Shown here one piece after another: positions 1-5,746 of a DNA stretch of 5,746 bases. Each line of letters begins with the position of its first letter. Within the stretch, counting starts at the first letter, position 1. This DNA comes from DASQUK01 sp035697145 (GTDB lineage: Bacteria > Actinomycetota > Acidimicrobiia > Acidimicrobiales > VFJN01). Under the pieces are notes generated by a model. The model made no database searches and was not told the DNA's origin. It was given only the letters and a program-made list of their open reading frames with translations. A program made the position numbers and the translations under genes. The DNA lies in assembly GCA_035697145.1 (NCBI GenBank), contig DASSDL010000015.1:1-5746 (forward strand), read 5' to 3'.

Positions 1-802
1 GCGCGGCGGAGCGTGAGCAGGTTGACGATGTTGCAGGGGTCGTCGCCACCGAACACGTCGTCGGGTGTGGCGACGCGCACGCATATGTCCGAGGCGCTGG
101 TGGCGGCCTCGATGGCGCACCTGATCTCCTCCTTGAGCGCCGCCGGGGCCGTGCCGCCGATGAGGACCTCCGGCTCGTCGAATCCGTGAAACGCCACGGC
201 GTGGGCGAACCGACGATCGATGACCGAACTGAGACGGGGAAAGCTCGACGGGTCGATCTCCGTCGACGTTATGTGCCAGCAGTCGAGCGCCCCACCGCTG
301 CCGTCCTCGCGGCGCTCCTTCCAAACCCTTGCACCGCCACGAGCTGACCCCGTAGCCGGCGAGGCGGGACGTGACGTGTTCGGCCTGCTCGTCGGTGTGC
401 GGTTCGATGTCGCCGCCGTGGGGGGCGATGACGATCAGTCCCCGGTGCTCGCCGTCGTCGTCGAGGCGCTCCACGAGCTCTCCGCCGGCCACGGCATCGT
501 CTTCCGACATCGTCGGATGGGCCGCCGGGACAACGACGGCGCCGTCGAACACGTCGTCCGTGCCAAGGCGCCGACGGCCGGTCAGACCGAGGCGGACCAT
601 ATCGGCGGCGTCTTCCTCCCGACGCTCGCTGACGGTGTACAGCGCGTACTCGGTCGCCGTGCGGCGGATGCGGATCTGCTGCCCGCGGGCCGCCCCCACG
701 GACCTGAGCAGGCGGCCATCGACGGAGCCAGTGTTCCCGACGGGCCTTCAGGTCGCCCTGCGACGGCAGCGCCCTCCTGATGCTCGCGTCAGCAGCCGTC
801 AT
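1..802 (-). pseudogene. Poly-gamma-glutamate hydrolase family protein (DUF867/PF05908 type), two +1 frameshifts, C-terminus off the window
   Basis: Family members are zinc-dependent amidohydrolases related to the phage enzyme PghP, which cuts poly-gamma-glutamate; the substrate here is unproven. Reading starts at ATG 802, preceded by AAAGGA (808-813) with a 5-nt spacer. It needs one extra base skipped near 728-729 and another near 323-325. The rebuilt product has 266 residues up to the window edge. Visible family signatures are RREHC-SVDGRLL (about 21-32), GQQIRIRR (about 40-47), EYALYTVSE (about 51-59), IVIAPHGGDIEPHT (about 123-136; His128 and Glu133 are presumed metal ligands), SSWRCKGWK (about 153-161), CWHITSTEID (about 174-183), VAFHGF (His205) and GGDDPCNIVN near the end. 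These lie in three successive frames, so the family match is strong but the gene as written is broken. Whether this is true decay or a base-calling error cannot be told from the sequence. Perhaps 20-30 C-terminal residues are missing beyond position 1. It lies 72 nt downstream of the Rieske gene on the same strand. Confidence 0.85.
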
Positions 803-807
803 CACGA

Positions 808-813
808 TCCTTT
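808..813 (-). promoter_or_regulatory. Ribosome binding site of the poly-gamma-glutamate hydrolase gene
   Basis: AAAGGA on the minus strand, five bases before ATG 802. It favours this start over the in-frame ATG at 865, which would lie only nine bases after the Rieske stop codon and has no comparable site. The start also fits the protein, because family-like sequence (IRRALPSQGDLKARREH) begins within a few residues of it. Confidence 0.5.
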
Positions 814-829
814 CGACAGAGAGCAGGGA

Positions 830-844
830 GCGCGCACCGCGCGC
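830..844 (-). other. Perfect GC hairpin between the Rieske and hydrolase genes
   Basis: GCGCGC (830-835) and GCGCGC (839-844) can form a six-bp all-GC stem with a three-base loop, in the 72-nt gap after the Rieske stop codon and before the hydrolase start. On the minus strand it is followed by a pyrimidine-rich stretch (TCCCTGCTCTCTGTC) but not by a true U-tract. It could be a weak terminator, an mRNA 3'-end stabiliser, or chance in GC-rich DNA. Confidence 0.3.
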
Positions 845-874
845 CGTATGGCGACCAATGCTCACGGGGCGGCG

Positions 875-1225
875 CTATCGGACGAACAAGGTGCCCTCTC
901 GTTCGGCGATCTCGCCGCGCCCGAGTGGCAGCAGCCTCGTCAGTAGCCGGTAGCCAGCATCGAGGCCGGGGACCTTTGCGAAGAAGCCCTGCGGACCGCG
1001 CGTCATCTGCCCGGTGGCAACGTCGTACTTGGCACCGTGCCACGGGCAGACCAGGCAGCCCTCGTGGTCGACCGATCCCGTGGCGAGATCAGCGCCCAGG
1101 TGCCGGCAGCGCCGAGTAACCGCAAAGAGCTCGCCGTTCGCGTTCCCCACTGCATACCGACCGGCGCCGCGCACAACGCCGGGCGTCAGCTCCGAGACAG
1201 GTCCCACCTCGGTCTCTTCGGCCAT
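875..1225 (-). CDS. Rieske [2Fe-2S] domain protein
   Basis: A small soluble ferredoxin-like electron carrier of 116 residues, with no signal peptide or membrane segment, so probably cytoplasmic. The cluster ligands are plain: Cys40-Arg-His42 in RRCRHLGADL and Cys60-Pro-Trp-His63 in CLVCPWHG, 17 residues apart, as in single-domain Rieske ferredoxins. Cys57 is an extra cysteine next to the second ligand box. The tail (GPQGFFAKVPGL to LLPLGRGEIAEREGTLFVR) resembles a group of small actinobacterial Rieske proteins. An upstream in-frame ATG at 1279 would add 18 residues, but ATG 1225 is chosen because GGAGG (1231-1235) sits five bases before it and the Rieske fold starts soon after. No oxygenase alpha subunit or reductase is in the window, so the redox partner is unknown. 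It may share a transcript with the downstream hydrolase. Confidence 0.92.
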   Translation of the reverse strand: MAEETEVGPVSELTPGVVRGAGRYAVGNANGELFAVTRRCRHLGADLATGSVDHEGCLVCPWHGAKYDVATGQMTRGPQGFFAKVPGLDAGYRLLTRLLPLGRGEIAEREGTLFVR

Positions 1226-1230
1226 CGCCA

Positions 1231-1235
1231 CCTCC
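1231..1235 (-). promoter_or_regulatory. Ribosome binding site deciding the Rieske start
   Basis: GGAGG on the minus strand with a 5-nt spacer to ATG 1225. It is one of the strongest Shine-Dalgarno matches in the window and argues against the longer start at 1279. Confidence 0.7.
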
Positions 1236-1436
1236 GACCGCGTCTTACAGGCCCAGCGGATAGGGCGTTCCGCAGGCACCCCGCGTGGGAATTTGTTGCC
1301 GGGTCGCAGCTCAACAGCTGGGCCTCCCAGCAGCGCTGACCACCGAGAGCCAGGATGATGTGCCTATCCGCACACGTTCTCACGCCAACCCTAGCCGTGG
1401 CTTGGCACTCGCCCAGGGTGGCCGATCGGCGGTCCG
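1236..1436. other. Intergenic leader between the large secreted-protein gene and the Rieske gene
   Basis: No convincing gene on either strand; the short open frames here are overlapped by, or shadow, the Rieske frame. The stretch must hold the Rieske promoter if that gene is transcribed separately, but no clear -10/-35 pair is visible. It contains a small hairpin, CAGCT-CAAC-AGCTG (1307-1320), and a 9-bp inverted repeat with a long spacer (1256-1264 and 1363-1371). Both are weak. The end near 1437 holds hairpins listed separately. Confidence 0.4.
1384..1406 (-). terminator. Possible weak terminator hairpin after the large secreted-protein gene
   Basis: GCCAA (1384-1388) can pair with TTGGC (1402-1406), and two further G-C pairs form inside after one mismatch. 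This lies about 30 nt after the stop codon on the minus strand. A ten-base perfect palindrome, GCCGATCGGC (1421-1430), lies between it and the stop. Neither has a U-tract, so a factor-independent terminator is only a possibility; high-GC actinobacteria often use such tail-less hairpins. Confidence 0.25.
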
Positions 1437-3554
1437 TCAGCGGCCGGGCGTGTACTCGATCAGCTCGGTGCCACCTTCTCCGCCAGCCGTCTGGATCTCG
1501 TGGATCTTGCCGACCCCGGGGGCGTAGTACTTCTTCTCGATGACCTCAGGTTCCAAGGGCGTCCATTCCTGGGTGACCACTACGTCGCGGTAGTCGCCGA
1601 GGCCGATGGTGTGAGTGGCTCCGACGCCCTCCACCCTGGCGAGGTCCTCGGCCTGACCGGGGTCGTACGTGTGCCGGTAGGCGTCGCCCACGGCCGGGGC
1701 GGCGAGCATGAAGATGCCCGGCAGAGCCCCATCGACGCCGGCTTGCCACGAACCTTCGGTGCCCTTGAGCTTGCCGTTCTCGTATTCCTTGGTGTCCTCG
1801 CCGAGGTACCAGACGTTGCCTTTGGCGTCTTGTGCATACCAGTCGAGGGTCTCCGCTGACAGCTCGCCGTCGAGGTAGTTGGTGTCGCTGACGCCGACCG
1901 CGGAGATGCCCATGATCTCCTTGCGCTCCGTGGCCACCGCGAGCTCGATGCGGTTGTGTTCGCCGTCGACGGTTCCCTCGTAGACCCACCGCGCCCCCGG
2001 CTCGAGCGGCAGGTACGGGTTGTCGATCGCGTCGACGAAGTTGGCCGGATCGAGCCTGGGCTGATAGTTCCCACCATCGCCAGGGTCGATCAGCGGGGTC
2101 TCGGCGTCTGAGCTGGTTGCCGACGGGGTTGTGGGTTCGATGCTCGCCAGGATCTCTCGCAGGCCATGCGCTTCCTCCTGCCCGGTGGCGGGGTCCTCGT
2201 CGTTCACGGTGTTGCGGAGCTCCATCAGGTGAACGTCGATGCCGATGACGACGGCCCGGTCCAACGTGTGCACGAACCGGTCCCGAATGAACTCCAGCGT
2301 CGTGACGTCGCCCCTCATGCCGTCGAGGTCGCCGGCCGCCGCATCGACCACGAATTGGCGGGCCCACAGCTCGAAACGGTCGCGATCTATGTCGGCGGGC
2401 GGGCGGTAGCGGAGCTGGAGATCCGTCGCCGATTGCGCGACGTCGATGGCTGCCGTGCCTGCCTGCGCGTGATCGCGGGCGTCGACCGCCGCGGCCAGGT
2501 GGTCGAGGGCCCGGTCCATCTCCGTCCCGAGATAGGGCGGCACCTCCCCACCGCTGTAGGCGTCCCAGGCCGCGGTCACCGCCTCGAGCGCGGCCTCGGC
2601 CGAGTCCCAGTCCTCGGAGCGGACCGCGTCGAAGACGTCGTCGGCGCCGGCTGCCAGCGACTCGACGTCGGCAGGCACCGGGCCGTCGATCGCGTTCGTC
2701 GGCACTGCGAGAGCCAGCGCTTCCACGTCGCCCTCATGGGCCGAGTAGAACTCGCCATAGCCAGGCGCGAAGACCTTGTCACTGAACGTGCCGTCGAGAT
2801 GGAGCTCGCGGCCGACCAGCGCCCCCTCGACCGGCCCCGCGGGGCCATCGACGGTCTCGTCGACCGTCGTGACCTCGACCTCCTCGAACGCCACTGGTGG
2901 CACGTTCTCGGCTCGATGCACGTCGCCGACCTGGGGGTCGCCGGGCATGATCATCGCCGGTGGTCCGTCGACGCCGGCGAGCCAGGCGCCCTCGGTGCTG
3001 TCGATGAAGCCTTCCTCGTTGAAATCCCACAGCTCCTCGCCGAAGTACCAGACCGATCCGTCGTCGGCTTGGGCGTAGTAGTCGAGCGCTACCTCTTCGA
3101 TGCGTCCGTCGAGGTATGCGAAGTACTGCGAGATGCGCGTCTCGACCTGCTTGCCGTCGCTCCACTCGATGACCCTCGTCTCCGGTAGGAGCGTGGTCTC
3201 GGTATGGAACGGCTTGCCCTCGACCTCGCCACTGAAGATGACCGAGTGCAGGTCGCTGATCGGGAATAGCGGGTTGGTGATGGTGGTCGGATCCGAGAAC
3301 GTCGGCGAGGCCACATCGACCCGATCGCTCTCCGGCGCCAACGGCAACTCGGCGAAGCCGGCCGCCTCGAGCTCGGCGGCCGTCGGCTGGGGAAGTGCGT
3401 CCGCCGGGCCCGCCGACGGCCGATCCGACGAACTGGCGCCGGCGCACGCCCCACCCACGAGCACGCCAACCAGGGCGACACCCACTGCCGTGGCGCGCCA
3501 CCGCGCGCCCGCTATCCCCGGCAACCCGGCGCAGAAGACCCTCGAGCGTTTCAT
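1437..3554 (-). CDS. Exported protein, probable lipoprotein, with two homologous beta-rich domains around a helical domain; function unknown
   Basis: A 705-residue protein of unknown function. The N-terminus has basic residues (KRSR, RWR), a hydrophobic stretch (about 21-36) and GGA-Cys37 followed by a Ser/Pro/Ala-rich linker, as in lipoproteins; Gly at -3 makes the lipobox atypical. Residues about 88-284 and 500-704 are homologous to each other. Matching blocks are DYYAQADDGSVWYFGEE (158-174) with DWYAQDAKGNVWYLGED (571-587), TEGAWLAGVDG (187) with TEGSWQAGVDG (599), PQVGD (207) with PAVGD (620), and FAPGYG (262) with YAPGVG (677). Between them, residues about 293-475 look wholly helical, with LQLRYRPPADID and ELWARQFVVDAAAGDL segments, and are followed by a Pro/Ser/Thr linker. 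Only two Cys (8 and 37) are present, both in the leader. The chosen start, ATG 3554, has GAGGTG four bases upstream; a TTG at 3572 would add six residues. It is divergent from the two-component genes and may be their target, by position. No catalytic motif is recognised. Confidence 0.85.
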   Translation of the reverse strand: MKRSRVFCAGLPGIAGARWRATAVGVALVGVLVGGACAGASSSDRPSAGPADALPQPTAAELEAAGFAELPLAPESDRVDVASPTFSDPTTITNPLFPISDLHSVIFSGEVEGKPFHTETTLLPETRVIEWSDGKQVETRISQYFAYLDGRIEEVALDYYAQADDGSVWYFGEELWDFNEEGFIDSTEGAWLAGVDGPPAMIMPGDPQVGDVHRAENVPPVAFEEVEVTTVDETVDGPAGPVEGALVGRELHLDGTFSDKVFAPGYGEFYSAHEGDVEALALAVPTNAIDGPVPADVESLAAGADDVFDAVRSEDWDSAEAALEAVTAAWDAYSGGEVPPYLGTEMDRALDHLAAAVDARDHAQAGTAAIDVAQSATDLQLRYRPPADIDRDRFELWARQFVVDAAAGDLDGMRGDVTTLEFIRDRFVHTLDRAVVIGIDVHLMELRNTVNDEDPATGQEEAHGLREILASIEPTTPSATSSDAETPLIDPGDGGNYQPRLDPANFVDAIDNPYLPLEPGARWVYEGTVDGEHNRIELAVATERKEIMGISAVGVSDTNYLDGELSAETLDWYAQDAKGNVWYLGEDTKEYENGKLKGTEGSWQAGVDGALPGIFMLAAPAVGDAYRHTYDPGQAEDLARVEGVGATHTIGLGDYRDVVVTQEWTPLEPEVIEKKYYAPGVGKIHEIQTAGGEGGTELIEYTPGR

Positions 3555-3558
3555 GGCA

Positions 3559-3564
3559 CACCTC
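3559..3564 (-). promoter_or_regulatory. Ribosome binding site deciding the start of the large secreted protein
   Basis: GAGGTG on the minus strand, four bases before ATG 3554. It supports that ATG, which begins MKRSR, over the TTG at 3572, which lies upstream of this site. Confidence 0.65.
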
Positions 3565-3613
3565 AAACGCAATCGTCATGGAGAACCGACGCCGGCATGG
3601 TCCGCCATCCCCC

Positions 3614-3632
3614 CTGAAGGCCCACTGAAGGC
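3614..3632 (-). promoter_or_regulatory. Operator-like tandem repeat facing the secreted-protein gene
   Basis: Two exact copies of CTGAAGGC (3614-3621 and 3625-3632) lie in direct orientation with an 11-bp period. On the minus strand they read GCCTTCAG-TGG-GCCTTCAG, about 60 bp upstream of ATG 3554. Tandem half-sites one helical turn apart are the usual binding pattern of OmpR/PhoB-family regulators, and such a regulator is encoded next door. Binding by that protein is inferred from the pattern and position. Confidence 0.6.
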
Positions 3633-3672
3633 ACGGTTCCGCGATCCGCAACGGGGCACGCCGCCTCGCCGG

Positions 3673-3691
3673 GCCTTCAGCCGGCGTTCAA
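3673..3691 (+). promoter_or_regulatory. Operator-like tandem repeat just upstream of the response regulator gene
   Basis: GCCTTCAG (3673-3680) is an exact inverted copy of the half-site at 3614-3632. GCGTTCAA (3684-3691), a two-mismatch copy, follows with the same 11-bp period. The pair ends 12 bases before the first possible start (3704) and 24 bases before the preferred one (3716). Bound regulator here would sit on or near the promoter of its own operon, suggesting autoregulation. No clear -10 element is seen between the repeat and the start. Confidence 0.5.
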
Positions 3692-3715
3692 CTGCGCGGG
3701 CCGATGATGAGCGCG

Positions 3716-4393
3716 ATGCGCATCCTCGTGATCGAAGACGACAAGCACCTCGCCGCCTCCGTCAGGCGCGGCCTGCGAGCCGAGGGTTTCGCCGTTGACA
3801 TCGCGCTCGACGGCACGGAGGGACTCTGGAGAGCGTCCGAGTGCAGTTACGACGCGATCGTGTGCGACATCATGCTGCCGGGGATGAGCGGGTACCGGCT
3901 GTGCAGCCAACTCCGGGCCCAGGGCAACTGGACGCCGATCCTGATGCTCACCGCCAAGGACGGCGAGCTCGACGAGGCCGAGGCGCTCGACACCGGTGCC
4001 GACGACTTCCTGTCGAAGCCGTTCTCATACGTGGTGTTGGTGGCACACCTGCGGGCGCTGTTGCGACGTGGAACCCGTGAGCGACCCACCATCCTCACAC
4101 TCGGGGATCTCCGCCTCGATCCGGCCGGACACCAGGTCTGGCGGGGCGACACACAGATCCCGCTGTCGGCTCGCCAGTTCTCGCTGCTGGAGTACCTGAT
4201 GCGCCGAGCGGGAGAGGCCGTGTCCAAGGCCGACATCCTCGACCACGTGTGGGACTTCGCTTTCGACGGCGATCCCAACATCGTCGAGGTGTACATACGC
4301 CAACTGCGCCGGAAGATCGACGAGCCGTTCGGGCGTCATGCCATCGAGACGATCCGGCTCGTCGGCTACCGACTGGACCGTGATGGCGGCTGA
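3716..4393 (+). CDS. OmpR/PhoB-family two-component response regulator
   Basis: DNA-binding transcription regulator activated by phosphorylation, 225 residues from ATG 3716. The receiver domain covers about 1-112. Its acidic pocket is Asp8-Asp9, the phosphoacceptor is Asp51 in IVCDIMLPGMSG, the switch Thr is Thr79 in MLTAKD, and Lys101 is in the SKPF motif; all key residues are present. A winged-helix DNA-binding domain (about 126-222) follows, with LSARQFSLLEYLMRRAGEAVSK, the recognition-helix segment NIVEVYIRQLRRKID and the final IRLVGYRL hairpin. Starts at 3704 and 3707 (MMSA...) are also possible. 3716 is preferred because MRILVIEDD is the typical family N-terminus, but no good Shine-Dalgarno site precedes any of them. 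It overlaps the kinase gene by 11 nt, so the two are one operon and almost certainly a cognate pair. Its likely targets are the repeats at 3614-3632 and 3673-3691. Confidence 0.95.
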   Translation: MRILVIEDDKHLAASVRRGLRAEGFAVDIALDGTEGLWRASECSYDAIVCDIMLPGMSGYRLCSQLRAQGNWTPILMLTAKDGELDEAEALDTGADDFLSKPFSYVVLVAHLRALLRRGTRERPTILTLGDLRLDPAGHQVWRGDTQIPLSARQFSLLEYLMRRAGEAVSKADILDHVWDFAFDGDPNIVEVYIRQLRRKIDEPFGRHAIETIRLVGYRLDRDGG

Positions 4394-5744
4394 GCGCCAC
4401 GGCCGCCGCGGCTCCATGCGCACCAGCACCACCGTGGGCGCCACCCTCATCCTTGGCCTCACGCTGGTCATCGGCGGCTCTGCGATGCTCGCGCTGCTGC
4501 AGCGGTCGCTCGTCCACAACGTCGACGACCTCGCCGACGTCCGCGCCGACGACATCGCCGCCCTCGCTCGTGCCGATGCGCTCCCCCGCACCCTCGGGCT
4601 CGAGGAAGATGCTGTCGGTCAGGTCGTCGACGAGCAAGGCCGGGTGATTGCCGCCAGCCCCAACGCCAGCAACGATTCGCCGATATCAGGCCTTCGCCCC
4701 GAGGGCGCGGCACCGGTCACTCGCACGGTCGACCTACCGGGGGTGGGCGGCCGGTACCGCCTGCTCGCCGTGCGCGCCACGTCGAGCGACGGCCCGGTGA
4801 CCATCTACGTCGCCACCAACCTCGAACCCGCACAGGAAACGCTCGCGCTGGTGCGGCGCAGCCTGCTCGTCGCCTCTCCGCTCCTGCTGGCGCTCGTAGC
4901 GACCATGACGTGGATCACCGTCGGGCGGTCCTTGCGGCCCGTCGAAGCCATCCGCGCCCGGGTCGCCCACGTCTCGAGCAAGCACCTGCACGAACGGGTA
5001 CCCGTTCCCCCGAACGACGACGAGATCGGACGCCTCGCCGCCACGATGAACGCCATGCTCGATCGACTGGAGGCCGCCGCCGACAAACAGCACCGCTTCG
5101 TGGCGGATGCGTCCCACGAGCTGCAGAGTCCCCTCGCCGCCGCCCGCGCTGACCTCGAGGTCGCCCTCGCCCACCCCGGGGCCACCGACTGGCGCGCCAC
5201 CGCGCGCGCCCTGCTCGACGAGAACCGGCACATGGAACGCCTCGTCGCCGACCTCCTCTTCATCGCCCGAGCCGACGGCGCGACGCCTTCGGCTCCGTGC
5301 ACACCGGTCGATCTCCACGAGATCGTCTTCGACGAAGCTGCCCGGCTCATGGGTTCCGACCACGTCCCCATCGACACCACCGGCGTGGCCAGCGCGTTCG
5401 TTCTCGGTCGCCGAGACGACCTCACAAGGGCCGTGCGCAACCTGCTGGACAACGCGCAGCACCATGCCACCTCCGTCGTGACGATCGGGCTTCGCGACGC
5501 CGGCGACACCGTCACGCTCGCGGTCGACGACGACGGGCCGGGCGTCCCTCAGGCAGACCGCGACCGGGTCTTCGAACGCTTCGCCCGACTCGATGACGCC
5601 CGCACCCGTAGCGGTGGCGGCACCGGCCTTGGCCTAGCCATCGTCAGGGAGATCGTCGAACACCACGGAGGCAGCGTTGCCGTCCACGACCGCGCCAACG
5701 GCACCCGCGGGGCGCGGTTCGTCGTCACCTTGCCCTCTGACTAG
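4383..5744 (+). CDS. Membrane sensor histidine kinase, cognate to the upstream response regulator
   Basis: Autophosphorylates on a histidine and passes the phosphate to the response regulator. It has 453 residues and a classic layout: membrane helix 1 at about 17-40; an extracytoplasmic sensor of about 118 residues (41-158) with GQVVDEQGRVIAASPN, suggestive of a small PAS/PDC-like fold; helix 2 at about 159-180; HAMP at about 181-233 (RPVEAIRARVAHV, DEIGRLAATMNAMLDRLE); HisKA with His245 in FVADASHELQSPLA; and the ATPase domain with N-box RNLLDNAQHHA (352-362), G1 DDDGPGVP (382-389), F-box FERFARL and G2 GGGTGLGLAI (411-420). All catalytic boxes are intact. The H-box has Gln-Ser where many relatives have Arg-Thr or Arg-Ser. 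ATG 4383 overlaps the regulator's stop and implies translational coupling. ATG 4338 (longer) and 4416 (shorter) are alternatives, and none has a clear ribosome binding site. The sensor does not reveal the signal. Confidence 0.95.
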   Translation: MAAERHGRRGSMRTSTTVGATLILGLTLVIGGSAMLALLQRSLVHNVDDLADVRADDIAALARADALPRTLGLEEDAVGQVVDEQGRVIAASPNASNDSPISGLRPEGAAPVTRTVDLPGVGGRYRLLAVRATSSDGPVTIYVATNLEPAQETLALVRRSLLVASPLLLALVATMTWITVGRSLRPVEAIRARVAHVSSKHLHERVPVPPNDDEIGRLAATMNAMLDRLEAAADKQHRFVADASHELQSPLAAARADLEVALAHPGATDWRATARALLDENRHMERLVADLLFIARADGATPSAPCTPVDLHEIVFDEAARLMGSDHVPIDTTGVASAFVLGRRDDLTRAVRNLLDNAQHHATSVVTIGLRDAGDTVTLAVDDDGPGVPQADRDRVFERFARLDDARTRSGGGTGLGLAIVREIVEHHGGSVAVHDRANGTRGARFVVTLPSD

Positions 5745-5746
5745 CG

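Noticed and set aside
315..735. Programmed ribosomal frameshifting to explain the two frame changes in the hydrolase gene
   Set aside because: No recognised +1 slippery site, in-frame stop at the shift point or stimulatory structure is seen. Two separate programmed events in one enzyme gene would be exceptional.
269..865. Minus-strand open frame of 198 codons read as an independent gene
   Set aside because: Only its first part, from ATG 802 to about 728, belongs to the hydrolase. Beyond that it continues in the wrong frame as Arg-rich sequence, while the family motifs move to the next frame.
220..946. Plus-strand open frames of 186 and 191 codons in the left part
   Set aside because: They oppose the frameshifted hydrolase gene, whose minus-strand translation carries many family motifs. 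They appear long only because the GC-rich complement lacks stops.
1256..1371. 9-bp inverted repeat GCGGATAGG / CCTATCCGC upstream of and within the Rieske leader
   Set aside because: The arms are about 98 bp apart and a match of this length in a stretch of this size is not very unlikely by chance. No gene or mobile element lies between them.
2166..3188. A 340-codon open frame on the plus strand opposite the large secreted-protein gene
   Set aside because: It is the antisense shadow of a GC-rich coding region. Its translation has no recognisable motif, is rich in Val/Arg/Gly as expected from a complement frame, and the minus-strand frame has a signal peptide, an internal domain duplication and a good ribosome binding site.
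3704..3715. Upstream ATG codons at 3704 and 3707 as the response regulator start
   Set aside because: They add only three or four residues (MMSA) before the canonical MRILVIEDD and have no better ribosome binding site. They remain possible, but 3716 fits the family best.
4734..5465. A 243-codon open frame on the minus strand opposite the histidine kinase
   Set aside because: The plus strand here encodes all the histidine kinase boxes without interruption. The antisense product is low-complexity Gly/Val/Arg-rich with no family features.

Overview
The window is GC-rich bacterial DNA, with strong G/C preference at third codon positions on both strands. It reads like a high-GC actinobacterium. 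This rests on the actinobacterial style of the Rieske protein, of the large secreted protein with its two DWYAQ/GNVWY-type domains, and of the OmpR/histidine-kinase pair. A lineage such as Acidimicrobiia is possible but is only a guess. No tRNA, rRNA, CRISPR array, insertion sequence or phage structural gene is visible.

Left part (1-1225, minus strand). Positions 802 down to 1 encode a poly-gamma-glutamate hydrolase family protein (PF05908/DUF867 type). It is readable only if two single extra bases are removed, near 728-729 and 323-325, and its C-terminus lies beyond the window. Because of these frameshifts no single open frame covers it. Upstream on the same strand lies a small soluble Rieske [2Fe-2S] protein (1225 to 875). 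The gap between the two contains a perfect GC hairpin.

Middle (1437-3554, minus strand). One large exported protein, probably a lipoprotein, has two copies of a beta-rich domain of about 200 residues flanking a helical domain of about 180 residues. Its function is unknown. A 211-bp spacer separates it from the Rieske gene.

Right part (3555-5744, plus strand). The large gene is divergent from a two-component system: an OmpR-family response regulator followed, with an 11-nt overlap, by a membrane histidine kinase. The intergenic region (3555-3715) carries two pairs of CTGAAGGC-type half-sites. Each pair has the 11-bp period typical of OmpR/PhoB-class DNA binding, and the two pairs are inverted relative to each other, one facing each gene. 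The simplest model is that the kinase senses an envelope signal and the regulator controls both its own operon and the exported duplicated-domain protein. That model is inferred from the layout.

The observations most worth a second look are the divergent operator-like repeats, the architecture of the exported protein, and the doubly frameshifted hydrolase.
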